From Antedon bifida (taxonomy: Eukaryota; Echinodermata; Crinoidea; Comatulida; Antedonidae): a DNA stretch of 64,000 bases. A model generated the notes under the pieces. The model was not told where the DNA came from, searched no databases, and saw only the letters and a program-made list of their open reading frames with translations. A program made the translations under genes and the position numbers. This document shows positions 24,960 through 36,121 of the stretch, piece after piece. Numbering within the stretch: the stretch's first letter is position 1; every line of letters begins with the position of its first letter. The stretch spans positions 4,030,001-4,094,000 of the forward strand of contig OY727102.1 of NCBI GenBank assembly GCA_963402885.1. The letters run 5' to 3'.

Positions 24960-26010
24960 GGATTCTAAAATAACCCATATGGATTTGCCCGAATGAACCC
25001 TCTAAGGACCCTTTTGGGATCTCTATGTGGTGTGCTACATAAGGCCCTGTATTAGAAATTAATATGGGGTAAAGATGAACTATGGAATAAAACTAAATGT
25101 GCACCCTCAATCTTTAAACAACATTTATGAATGAACCCTCTAAGGACCCTTTTGGGATCTCTATGTGGTGTGCTACATAAGGCCCTGTATTAGAAATTAA
25201 TATGGGGTAAAGATGAACTATGGAATAAAACTAAATGTGCACCCTCAATCTTTAAATAACATTTATGGATTTGCCCAAATGAACCCAAGGGCCGATCCTT
25301 CATGGACCTTTCGGGGTTCTCTATGTGGGGCTACAAGAGACACTATATTGGAAATAATGTATGTGGGGTGAAAATGTGGGTTCATAAAGATATAATAAAT
25401 ATCCCTGTACACCCTCGATCATCCATAAGGAACATTTTATGGATTTGCCCAAATTACCCCAAGGGCCGGTCGTTCTCCATGGATGGACATTAAGCCCCAT
25501 AATGGAAATATAATGGGTGACACTGTGGGTTCATAATGGACAGGCAGGGCCCATGGAATAAAGCTGCCTTGCATTTTCGATCCTTAAGGAACACTTATGG
25601 ATTTGCCCAAATTAACCCAAGGGCCGGTCATCCATGGACATTAAGCCTCATAATGGATAAGGAGTGACAATGTGGGTTTATATAGACAGGCACATGGAAT
25701 AAAGCTGCCTGTGCACTCTCGATCCTTAAGGAACCGATTTGGATTTTGCCTAAAATTAAACAACAGCAGGTCATCTATTTAGACCCTTCTGTGGTTCTCT
25801 ACTGTAATTTCAGTTCTACATTTGGCCCCTGTATCAGATCAATGCATTTGGCTACATAAGTTACTGTGTTAGAAATATATCGGGTAACTAAAACTGTAGG
25901 TTCCAATATTAAGCCATGGGAAAAGCCTGTCTGTGCACCCTCAATCCTTTTAAAAGGAACCCATATGGATTTGCCAAAATGAACCAAGGGTAACTTCTGA
26001 ATTCTCTATG
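24960..26010. repeat. Satellite-like array of diverged ~138-175 bp units
   Basis: Two nearly identical 138 bp units start at about 24993 and 25131 (TGAACCCTCTAAGGACCC...). Four or five more diverged units follow. Each carries ATGGATTTGCCCAAAT, GGGCCGGTC-like and CACCCTCGATC-like blocks. The array lies in the middle of the large inverted-repeat element. Confidence 0.75.
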
Positions 26011-27770
26011 AGCCGTACATTCCATTTATTGGAGATACATGGATACCTGATTGAAATTGCTCAAATATTTCTGAAAGACATTGTACTGTATAGTAATAGT
26101 ATTATTCCCCTTCCACACCTCTTTGAATTAAATCCGCCCTGATAGGCTCTTATGTACAGGAATTCAAAGCAATAATCACACTTGTATTTTTCAAACAGTA
26201 TAATCTATTAGATTGAATAAAAATATCTATTATAAACAATTTGCCGTTAGAAATCTCTATGCCATGTCGTTATTTAGATGAGAAAAACAGGTCAAAGGTT
26301 AAAATTACAGAAAAATAGGTGTTTCAGTAACTTTTTGAAAAAAATGTTGCATTATGGCAAGTATAAACATATATATTGTGAACAATTTGATACCAACATT
26401 GGCTCCTTACGACAAATATTTATTAATTTATGTTTTTATAACCTTATTCAATTATGTCAAAAATTAATAACCACACTTTCGGTCATTTTCAAGCAATATC
26501 ATCTGTTACACTGAATATAAATGTATATCTTGGGAACAATTTGCTCCTATTTTTAATTCTCTCCGACCTGCCGTTACTTAGATATAGCAAAAAGAGGTCA
26601 AAGGTCAACATTGCTAACAATGGGGTTTCCGGTCAATTTTACAAAGAAATTTCTGTTAGAGCTAATATAAAAATATACATTGTGAACAATTTGACATCAA
26701 AATTATCTCACTACGTCCAGAATTTCCAGAGATATAGCATGTTTTTATATTGGTCAATTTTGAACTTTGACCCCTTATATCTCGAAAACGCTTCCTATCC
26801 TGATCGATTACCTTCCATATTCGTAATCTGCGGAAAATTCTGGTCTAGAAAAGTTGGATGGCAATTTGTCCCCTTTCGGGTGGTGATATCCCCCCTCCTG
26901 CCACCGGACTAATATAGAGTTTTTTTAATATCATTATGTTCATATTTAAAAGCGGTTGACTACAAATATGGACCTATTTCATTAAAAAGTACTAAAAAAT
27001 AAAAGGATTTTCTTCATACTTCGGTTAATCAATCAATCAAAAAAAAGAAATATTTTTGGAAAAAAATTACGTGTGATGTTTTCCCAAAAAAACTAGCAAA
27101 TGTTACCATTTTGGCACGTGAATTTTGCCCTTAATTAGATATGGCACCTACGAAAAACGAAAAAGAATTTGTGAATTGTTTTTGTAATATTTATCGTGGG
27201 TAATCAAGTAATTTGTGTGTAGTGTTTCTAGATAAATGGTTGAAATTTACATTTTCTAGTTATTTGTAATAATACAGATATAGGTGGTATAGCTTTTTTC
27301 AGTACAAAAAAATGGCAAACATTTTTTTAAACATAAATATGCGCTGCGTATATAGATATTCCAATATCTATCCTGAGTTGTCTATTAGTAATTCCTAATA
27401 TTCATAACACAAAATGGCTGCCATTTGAAAACTTGTTCAATTATCTCTTTAACCACTAAGTATTTTGTATAAGAATGTATTAAACATAAATGTAAACATG
27501 ATAACAAATATAATTTTGCCTATGGAGTCTAGGTCAAAAAATCACTTTGAATAATAATCCCGCCCAACCCATCTATCTAATAAACGCCCATCCACGTTTA
27601 TACACACAATATTGTATTATATTTATAATAACACAATTATACTATTTGTAGTAGTTCATCGCACTGTTATCTATAATTTACCAATCATTTGTTATTCTTT
27701 TTTACCACTTTTCATATCTACTATAGGATTTTATTTGATAATAAATGTTACCATATTATTAAAAACTAAA

Positions 27771-27934
27771 AAATTAAACATATCCCTCGAATAAGCACCT
27801 CCCTCTAATGAACCCCGTCTCCCCTTATGCACATTTTATATAAAAATGGCCGCCATTTCAAAACGAGGGAAAAAATTAAGTGTCCTAGGACACTTATTAG
27901 AGGGAGGTGCTTATTCGAGGGATATGTTTAATTT
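27771..27934. repeat. MITE with ~39 bp perfect inverted ends
   Basis: The left arm at 27771-27809 (contains CCCTCGAATAAGCACCTCCC) is the reverse complement of the right arm at 27896-27934. A palindrome, AAGTGTCCTAGGACACTT, sits just inside the right arm at 27878-27895. The total is 164 bp, with no coding potential. Confidence 0.75.
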
Positions 27935-28216
27935 TGAGTGGACTAGAGTGATCAGAAGGGATTAATTAGGGTATCTGGCTATGTTGACTGCCTCTAACAT
28001 TCCACTCCCACTAACTTGGTTTCTAAGCATCTTTTCAGATTTTTGTCCTAGACTATAGTATTATTATGTCTGTCAGCCCTTTTTAATGGTGAAGTATGGT
28101 TACTGTAGGTGATGATGAAATAAAATTCAAATAAATATCATATTAAATTAATTAAATTAAAACAATAATATTTATTATATTATTATTACTTTCTCTTAAA
28201 GTTTTGGAATGACGTC

Positions 28217-30496
28217 ATGGAGTTGAACTTTATATTTATCGTCCTTTCCCTATTGGTACAACTGGTAAAATGTGAGTATTCATTTTTCGGCTGAATATTA
28301 TTAAATATTTATCGGACAGAACAATAATATAATAATAATAAAGTCGACGTTCCTTATTGTTGGACAGCGCGTAAACAATAAGATGAGGAAATTGGGCGAT
28401 CAATATATTTCTGAGGTTGAAAGCTATAAATATCTTGGTACTTACATGTCAAGAAATATTTAAGGTCATTTTCACATCGACCAAATCATTAATAAAGGCA
28501 ATAGAGTCATTGCTTATATTAAGTCAATTATAGACCGATTTGATAATTTTAGTAGAATTTTCTATGGTGACATTCTATGGAAAACAATTGCTCTTCCTAC
28601 AATAGCCTAAATTATGCTTGTTCAGTGTGGGTCAGCCAAAGCAGGAAAGATATTGATAAAATTGAGTCACTTCAATTACAAATGGCGCGGTACATTTTAA
28701 AAGCTATTAGAAGTACACCTAAAGAGGCCTTGTATGGGGATTTAGGATGGGTTCCAATTAACGTTATTCAAGATATATCTAGAGCCAAATTTATTAATTA
28801 TGTAATGAACATGGATAAACACTGTTGGCCTAACTTTATCCTTAATACGTGTCTAAGTTTCATTAAAATGTTTTAATCTGCCGACTGATTGACAAAGTGA
28901 CAACGTGCAACTCTCATGCACGTTGTCACTTTCTATTCATATCCCATATCCAGTATTGCGCTTTCATCCCATTCAAATTATTATGGTAGACAAGACGGTG
29001 CGGAGCACGGGTTACTGCTATAGACCACAATTTAATTACAGAAGTAGCAAATACCGGTAGCTAACACATCTCCCGCACAAAAAAATTGTAAAAAACCAAA
29101 ACAATTGAAATAAAAATAAAATGTAAATGATACCTAAACAACGAACATGGCACTGTTTAAAATATCGATGAAACTAATCCGGTATGTAATTTATCATTAC
29201 TATTACTTTATTTAAAGGTCGTACATTCTGGTATAATTGTTCGCAGTACACTATTACTTTACTCGGCCAGCAGAACCTAACTTGGTTGGATGTGAAGGCT
29301 ACATGCGAGTCATCTTGTGGCTACCTTGCAAGCTTCACAACGACGACCGATGAGGTAAGCGCCGTTCTTAACCACGTGAATCACCACGAACCAGGACGGT
29401 ACGCAATCGGGTTATCTCGTCAACCAGGCCTGGACAGGGACATCGGTGCCAACTGGAAGTGGGAAACAGGGGAAGCATTTGATTCTTCTATTCCTTGGTT
29501 TGTGTCGAGCTGGACGGAGCCAAATGAACCACCATCAACACATTGCGGAATTAGAATTGACTCGACAGTTAGTCAATTACTTGACCTGAGTTCCACTTCA
29601 AACTTAAATAGTCAAACGACGGGCTACATTTGTGAACGCAGTAAGTTCAAGATTCTATGACGAATATTCTGTACCGTCTAATCAAATTTAATTTTATGAC
29701 ATTCAAAATATAAACACAATAAAATATAGGTCAATAAAAAATAAATAAAAGGGACCTAATGTTGGACCTAAGCTCTGGAGTGTTATCTCACAAGAGTTAA
29801 AAAGAACATGTACAGTCTCTAGTTTTAAATACAATTACAAAAAGCTTTTAGTTTCTGAATATAATAAATAATTAATTTTATTTTTTTTCGTTTGAACTTG
29901 AACTGTACTTAAATACTATACTACTACTATTATTACTTATGAAAATGCTAAAGTTTCAACACTTATGATTCATTTATTTAATAACTTATACTATTGTTTT
30001 TTTTTTTATTTATTTACTTTTTAATTTTTTATTTTACTTACTTACTTTTGTATTTTTACTTCTTATTTTATATTCTTACTATGTATATCTTACTCGTCAT
30101 ACTTGATTATGTTTATGTATCTTTTCTGGTGGGTAAGCCTTAAAGTTCTTTGAACTTGTTTGCCCACCAGCCACACATCTTTCTTGTATATATATATATG
30201 TTTATTGTTACTTAATTATCATATTCATTTTGTGTGGAAAATCAATAAAAACAAACAAACAAAATATGCAAGATAATTGTTTAACAATTCTTCTATTTAT
30301 TGCAGAACGGAAAACCTGTGGATTTTTCCGATATAATAATGGACTTAGAATTCCCCTTGACGCTGCTTACTTCAGATGCGCAAAGTTATGCTTACGACAA
30401 TGTTATTGCATCGGAGTTCATCTTCACGACGGCTGCCATTTTGTAACCGAATTGAATGAAGCCACAACACTTTTAAAATTAATTAAAATAGATTAA
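28217..30496 (+). CDS. Secreted C-type lectin-like protein with Cys-rich C-terminus
   Basis: Exons 28217-28271, 29218-29640 and 30306-30496 join in phase 1 at both introns (GTGAGT and GTAAGT donors), giving 222 residues. Residues 1-18 are a hydrophobic signal peptide. The second exon encodes a C-type lectin-like domain: CRTFWYNC, TWLDVKATCE, GYLASF, IGLSR, WKWETGEAF, the EPN motif in SSWTEPNEPP, HCGIRID, and GYICER at the end. EPN is a calcium and mannose-type sugar motif, but the usual WND partner and the cysteine before GYICE are absent, so calcium-dependent binding is doubtful. The last ~60 residues are cysteine-rich (CAKLCLRQCYC) and may be a small PAN/apple-like module, an inference. LINE remnants sit in both introns. 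Such proteins usually act in innate recognition or extracellular matrix. Confidence 0.8.
28335..28878 (+). mobile_element. LINE remnant (C-terminal RT region) in intron 1 of the lectin-like gene
   Basis: Translation gives VESYKYLGTYMSRN, then an ACSVWVSQSRKDIDKIESLQ stretch, and TPKEALYGDLGWVPI. This is the post-catalytic region of non-LTR reverse transcriptases (YLG block, then a YxxxVWG-like block). Stop codons and a frameshift show that it is dead. It is from a different family than the Rex1-like copies at 19-20.8 kb. Confidence 0.75.
29735..30262 (+). mobile_element. LINE 3' end in intron 2 of the lectin-like gene
   Basis: PKLWSVISQELKRTCTVSSF and then YKKLL before a stop form the classic end of a LINE ORF2. 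An AT-rich 3' region follows, with a hairpin (GGTGGGTAAGCCT with GCCCACCAGCC), AATAAA and a final AAACAAACAAACAAAA tail. Together with 28335-28878 this could be one insertion interrupted by exon-bearing DNA, but two insertions are more likely. Confidence 0.7.
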
Positions 30497-30622
30497 CGGG
30501 GCAAATGTATTTATTCCCGACACTATCGACAAATTCTTCATAGAAAGAAGTATAAATATTACCTTATCATGTGGCTTTGTTAAACATTGTCTTGTTATAA
30601 TAATGTGCGAAAATACATTCTA

Positions 30623-30802
30623 AAGCGTGGTTCCCACTAGCGACGCAACGCAAGGACGTAACGCAACGCAAGTGAATTGACCAATCACAAGCGATGGCTT
30701 ATTCGCTTGTGATTGCTAACTGTCTATAACTTCGCTTGTCATTGGTTAAAACGCTTGCGTTGCGTTTACGTCCTTGCGTTACGTTCTAGTGGGAACCAAG
30801 CT
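30623..30802. repeat. MITE, GGTTCCCACT family, copy 2
   Basis: The left end reads GTGGTTCCCACTAGCGACGC and the right end, reverse-complemented, TTGGTTCCCACTAGAACG. Arms extend ~50 bp through repeated GCAACGCAAGGACGTAA-like sequence, and the centre contains CCAATCACAAGCGATGG, also present in the copy at 40131-40259. Confidence 0.8.
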
Positions 30803-33191
30803 TAAAGGGGTATTTCCGTCCGTAATTACAATCGTCAACCGATAATAAAAATTCTTCTTCTTAAAAATTTCTTATGTAAACTTGATTGTTCTTTAAGTCA
30901 ATTTTGGTGAAAAAACTTATATTATGGCACCACTTTTTAAATATGGGCTTAGTTCTGCTTCACCGTTGTTGGAAAATAATTTGTTATTAATTACCAATGT
31001 TGTTGTAAGGGTATATATTTTATAATAAATAATAGAAATCCGGAGCTATAGCGAATTCTTCTCTGATTATACAAAAGGAAGGAAATGCAATTTAGACAGA
31101 CTTAGCTAACAATTATTTTGTATTAGTTTTCCCCTATTTTTGTTCTCCTGGAAATAAATTAAACCATTTTTTCAATGGATTTACAACGTATATTCAATTC
31201 AGAGGCCTGTAACATTAGCAATGTAAGCACCATTCTTAATTCTTGGGACGTTTGTCAAATCGACGCATTGTCACTATTTGTTCTCTATATAAAATTAATT
31301 ATAAGCACAAACATGATTCAAATTACACATTTTCATTTTGACTGTCTTTTTAGAAAGGGTATTATGCGAGTCTTTTTAATATAATGAATGTTTTTTAGTA
31401 ATAAATTTAGTCAGCAAGTTACATTTCACTTCACAATGCATTGGTAATGTACATAAGTTCAAGAGGCAATTGAAAATAATATGATTAAAACAATACTTCT
31501 TTGATAAAACCAGGGAAGAGTGAGATCTTGTGAGTTGGTTTTAACCCAGGAGAGAATTTCACCCTGGTTAAAACCACCCCTCATTGTTCCCCTGAGGATG
31601 GTAACTTTGAACAAATACAATAACTGCAAAGGTGTTATTTAAAATATGTGGAGTAAAATCAACTTTAAACTATAAGGTAGGGTAAATTCTGGTAAATTTA
31701 TTGATCCTGATGTATCTATTACTTCATCCGATTTCGAGTGTGGTGCCATTTCGCCTTGTTAGTGCATATTTTGTTTTTTCCTGCTTAATTCCAGTGTCTT
31801 TTATTTGTAATAAATACTGTGTCTTATTCACTTTTATTGTATTCTTAGTTTGCTATTATATTACTTACTAAAATATTTAATTATACAAGATTTCATTTTT
31901 TCGGAAATCATATTGGAGAAAGGTAACAAACAAGAACACAGCAGCCAAGCACAAACACCTTAAATTATATAGCGTTTGCAGCGGATATCAGATGCATATA
32001 TTAGTTTGGAGTGAAATGAATCGCAAGTGTTTGGTGTTTCACGTTCCAAAAAGATGACTCTTGTTGACACAAAGGGTTTAGTAAGGCGTCTGGATCCAGT
32101 TTAACATCCAACAGAATTCATTTAAAAAAAGAAATGTAAGATAAAGACGGAACGATCTGAACGATTAAGGACTCAATCATGTTTTTACTTATGCATACTG
32201 ATACGTTAAGAAGTAAGTATAAATTGAGTTGTCCGAATTGCATTTGAAATTTATTCTTGCATTTTTGTAACTACAATCAACTGTGATTTTTCTAAAGTTC
32301 TTTAAATTCCAACCTAAGTAATTAATGTTTTGAATAAACACTCCCTCGCAAAAAACGCCCTTTTCATTCCTCGAACGCCCACCAAACAATATTGTATTTT
32401 ATTTCTCATTTTATTGTTGCATAGTGGAATCTTCTCATACTGGGCATGATATAAAAAAACGCAGCTTCAAGCTATCGAAGTTGTATTTGATGTTCTTTTT
32501 GTAAACAATATACAGTAAATGTGGGTGGAAAGTGTTGTAAATGGTAAGGTTATTACTTGTAATGTGCACGGTTTGTAGCTTAAGATGAACCGCCTGTATT
32601 TTCGTTCCCATTTTACACTTAGCTTCTTCTCCTTTGGATCCTAAAATATATTTAAATAGATTTAGGCCTACACCTTAATACAGATAAATGGGAAAAGTTA
32701 CAAAATAAGAAAATAAACAAAAACAGTGTCAAACAAAGGTTTTTAATGAAGTGATATAAAACAATAATATATAATTATAATAAAGATTTATGCTGTAAAT
32801 GAAATAAAAACAAAATATTTTCCTCCGAAAGTGACAATTTAGAAAATAACTTATGCTCTGTCACTCAATCTACTTGATAATATTTTACTAAAATGGAGAA
32901 GATTGAGATCTGTTGTTACCAACATTAAGTCGAAATACAGTTTAGAATTAAGTAAATATTACACAAATTTACATACAAAGAAAGGTTACAGTATTTATAA
33001 CAACCAACACCCATAATATCGAAAATATATAATATCGAGATAAATAAGTTAAGGTAAATAGAGACAAAAAAAAGAATTTCTTTCTTATTCACAAATTTAA
33101 TTTGGTATGTACTGCATCATTTGTCTGTTCTTCCAGTTTCTTTTGATTTAATTGTATCCAAAGTATTTGTATTTGTAATAAATGTGGTGTT
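30803..33191. other. Intergenic, no gene seen
   Basis: AT-rich and without recognisable coding sequence. A 14-bp-arm hairpin (GGTTTTAACCCAGG at 31537-31550 with its reverse complement at 31562-31575) is the only clear structure. The right part should contain the 3' untranslated region of the minus-strand C18orf32-like gene. Confidence 0.45.
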
Positions 33192-33854
33192 TTATTCATT
33201 CTTTTTGTCTGCTTCCAATGTTGTCCCATTTGATATAGGCTTATTTTCTTTGCAGTCCTACAGGTAAAAAAAAACCGTGTAAATAAAATAAAATTTAGTC
33301 ACTAATTTACTAATTATACTAGTGTAGTAGGCTACTAGGCCTAGTACTAGTATTATCAAATAGCCTAGTATCTAATAATTAATATATAGACGTTTATTAA
33401 CAAAGTTGTACTGTCTGTAGTTGAATGGGATTTTATAATATTGCCGATTGGCTATTTCTATTGTTTGTCAAATGACAAGTCAAAGACACAATAAATGACG
33501 ATTTTTTTTATTTAATCAAATTAAAGTTGTATAGTATTCTACACACTCTCTACACTACAAAATCAATATCGTATCATTAAAGATATTAACTTTATCATAT
33601 TAATAAGATAGTATGCTTAACATTTCTAAATTGTCACTTTTGGCGCGACCTACCCCAATTACACTGTTCGTCGCCGCCGTCTCCGTTGTGCCATTTGCTA
33701 TTGTCTTGTTGTCCGAGTCTGGTTTGGTGGGCTTAGCTTTAGAAGTTAAATACGTCTGTATTTTTACCGGTAAGTAAGGTACAACGTATGGCTGAAGAAA
33801 TCGATTCCATAGCCAGAGAAACAAAGGTATTACTATACATGAAATACACACCAT
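33192..33854 (-). CDS. C18orf32: UPF0729 / C18orf32-like small membrane protein
   Basis: Exons 33854-33654 and 33257-33192 join in phase 0 (donor GTAGGT, acceptor CCTGTAG), giving 88 residues. The N-terminus MVCISCIVIPLFLWLWNRFL closely follows the vertebrate C18orf32 start (MVCIPCIVIP), and the C-terminus ends in a DKKNE tail similar to the DKKKD end of the human protein. The hydrophobic N-terminus with two cysteines is consistent with ER or lipid-droplet membrane association reported for the family. The poly-Asn/Thr stretch in the middle is variable. An AATAAA overlaps the stop codon. It lies head to head with MRPS16. Confidence 0.88.
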
Positions 33855-34635
33855 TTTTTGAGTAAATATTGAATTTTAAATACTACAAACTCTTGTTGTG
33901 AAATTTACTCGCGTGACGTGAAGGTGTGACGTACGTATATGTGAACTTTGACCTCGGCTGGCCGCAATTAATCGATACTACTCTCTCTACCAAAGAATGA
34001 TATATATTTATTCTTTGATACTACTACAACAAATACGTCGCGAGGGTTGCTTTTTCACACACAACACAGTACACGTGTGTAAAAAGGACTCCTGTAAAAA
34101 CGCTTATTTTTCCCAGAAAATTGAATTGTAAGTAAAGCTGAAATATGAGATCACTTAAATATATTAATAAGCCTGGCTTGGTAGGCCTAGGCGGCATGTA
34201 GCAGGCGGGGCAGCAGGCGGGGCAGCAGGCCAGGCCTGTGGATAGTGGCAGATAGCCTACGTGCCTAGCCTGTATTACTATTATTATTATATACTAATAA
34301 TATTTACTAAATAGGCCTATACCAAGAAAATTCGTGCGGGCGATTTCATTCGGACGATCAGGCTTTTTTAAGACGATCGGTACCAACGCGTGTGTGGACG
34401 TTCGGGCCCAACCGTGTTGTCGTTCGGGCCCATTCCCATTATAAAAATAAAGTAAGAAAACGATTTGGATTTCATTTATGTTCACCATAAAATAAATTAA
34501 ATGTGTTCTTTCCACGAGTTCGTTGTACAAAATAATGCAATAAACTAGGCGCTAGTATTAATAATTACTGTAGTTCTAGTCCATTTTCTAATCACATGGC
34601 CTGTTTTATTTGATTTAGGTAGAACTTGAGGCATA
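33855..34635. promoter_or_regulatory. Shared upstream region of C18orf32-like gene and MRPS16
   Basis: 781 bp separate the two divergently oriented start codons. The MRPS16 ATG is preceded by a possible acceptor (TTTGATTTAG at about 34609-34618), so its 5' end may include a non-coding exon. Within the region are a 15-bp GGCAGCAGGCGGG-type repeat (~34200-34235) and two TAGGCCTA palindromes. A bidirectional promoter is an inference from geometry. Confidence 0.45.
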
Positions 34636-35880
34636 ATGCCAAAGATCTACAGAAATCCACGAGTGATGATACGACTAGCCAGGCATGGATGTGCCAACCG
34701 ACCATTCTATCATATTGTTGCAATTCTGAACAGAAGAGCTAGAAATAGTGAAGCATTTTTCGAGCAGCTTGGAACGTATGACCCAATGCCAAATAATCAC
34801 AACGAAAAACTTGTTAGTTTTAACTTTGAAAGACTTAAGTACTGGTTAGCAAAAGGAGCTGAACCTACTAAACCGGTTTACACGTTACTGGGTATGTTGT
34901 AGTTTTTTTTGTTTTTTTTTTGTAAGTATTGACCTACAGTTAGTGACTAATAAAGATTGAAGGCACTGCATTTAACTCTTTCAATGTATTACTGAGTATA
35001 AACGAAGTGAAAGGGTTAATAATTATTTTGTTATTATATCATCAGAATTAGCACTTTCCGTTAAGATTCATATTTTAGACGCACTGCACTTTTACTCTAT
35101 AACACCCTACTACCACATATGGACTATGGTGCTCTTTTATGGGGCACCCAATACTCTATTGACTTCACTTAAGACCATGAGTGTGTCAGAGAGGATGCAA
35201 TACCAGCTGGGTTGTGTCGCATTCAAGGCACTACATAACACGCCTGGAATTATTTGGCATTGCCACTCTTTTTTGTAAATAATTCTCAAACTCTGAGTGT
35301 TTCTAATGGGAACCTACATGTACTAAGACTAGAGTGAAGCTTGATTGCTTTAGAAGTGCTTCTAGTTATATGGCTACTACAATTGTACTTCAAAAGACTG
35401 TTCCGAATATGAAACATTTAAATTTAGACTTAAATTATATATTTTGAATATCACTAGGTCTATATTTCATAAACTAAATTGTATTTTTATAGCCTATATT
35501 TATAAATAATGTATTTTACCATAATGTTAATATAATTGTTATGTATTTTGTTGGAACTCAAAAGGGCCCCTGAATATCAACTGGCATTAATACCCTCTAT
35601 AAATAAAGTTGAAATAAAATAAAATAGATTCCATAGACCTGAACAACCAAATGCAGCCTAGAACATAGACTAAATTCATCACAGTTTTCTGAAGCTACTA
35701 CTTTGGTTTCAAGTATCTGATTGATATTTAATTCTAATTGAATCATCTTTTACAGGTTACTCTGGCTTCCTGCCATTGCATCCAATGAGTACAGTGCTGG
35801 CAAGAAGAGCAAGACAACAACAACAACTTAATGCTGCAGCTTTACAAGAAGAAAATACAGAGTCAGAAATTGCATCTTGA
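34636..35880 (+). CDS. MRPS16: Mitochondrial ribosomal protein S16 (bS16m)
   Basis: Component of the mitochondrial small ribosomal subunit. Exons 34636-34891 and 35756-35880 join in phase 1 (donor GTATGT, acceptor TTTTACAG), giving 126 residues. The bS16 core is clear: IRLARHGCANRPFYHIV near the start, EQLGTYDPMPN, then ERLKYWLAKGAEPTKPV and LLGYSGFLPLHPM across the splice junction. All align with the human protein. The C-terminal tail is Gln-rich (RARQQQQLNAAAL) and variable, as in other species. The intron holds a LINE remnant. Confidence 0.96.
35060..35625 (+). mobile_element. Degenerate LINE 3' region in the MRPS16 intron
   Basis: YNTLLPHMDYGALLWGT is the characteristic post-catalytic block of CR1/L2/Rex-type LINEs. 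After decayed sequence there is a 3' tail with GGGCCCCTGAATATC and a closing AATAAAGTTGAAATAAAATA. Same strand as the gene; multiple stops. Confidence 0.7.
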
Positions 35881-35884
35881 CGAA

Positions 35885-36121
35885 AATAAAGTACAATATT
35901 ATGTATTAAAACATCAGAAAAAACATAAACTTTCTTTTTTTTCTTGTGGATGAAAAACAGGATTGCCACTTTTAAGAAGGATAGTGAATGAATTCGATTA
36001 TGGTTATCCTTGGCAATTTGCATAAATATATGAGGCCTGGCATCACAAAAGCGGCACAGAGTCACAACTAGCTTGAAGTTCAGAATGTAAAAAAACCTAT
36101 CAATTTTAAAATTTCAATAAA
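35885..36121 (+). terminator. MRPS16 polyadenylation signals
   Basis: AATAAA occurs at 35885-35890, immediately after the stop codon, and again at 36116-36121. The second would leave a more usual ~240 base 3' untranslated region. Which is used cannot be told from sequence. Confidence 0.45.

Larger units (their letters stand above)
23547..26909. mobile_element. 3.36 kb DNA element with ~160 bp terminal inverted repeats, TA-flanked
   Basis: The ends read GTCCGGTGGCAGGAGGGGGG inward from both sides, and the inverted identity continues about 160 bp (to about 23706 on the left) with only a few mismatches. TA dinucleotides at 23545-23546 and 26910-26911 look like a target-site duplication. No transposase or other long reading frame is visible; open frames here merely read through repeats. 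Inside, about 23650-24110 is duplicated in tandem at 24182-24640, and a satellite-like array fills 24960-26010. It is a large non-autonomous DNA element. TA target fits Tc1/mariner-like or IS630-type families, but the ends match none that I recognise. Confidence 0.88.
23150..27113. repeat. Second copy of the ~608 bp duplication, split by an insertion
   Basis: Sequence matching the first copy runs from 23150 to 23546, stops at a TA, and resumes at 26912 (AATATAGAGTTTTTTTAATA) until about 27113. The 3.36 kb between is the inverted-repeat element. Differences from the first copy are few and scattered. Confidence 0.85.

Noticed and set aside
23547-26909. Polinton/Maverick or complete transposon
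   Set aside because: Far too short, no integrase, polymerase or transposase frame, and a 2-bp rather than 6-bp flanking duplication.
26454-26912. 152-codon open frame
   Set aside because: It runs through the right inverted end of the 3.36 kb element, and the left end has the same sequence in the opposite orientation. No family similarity.
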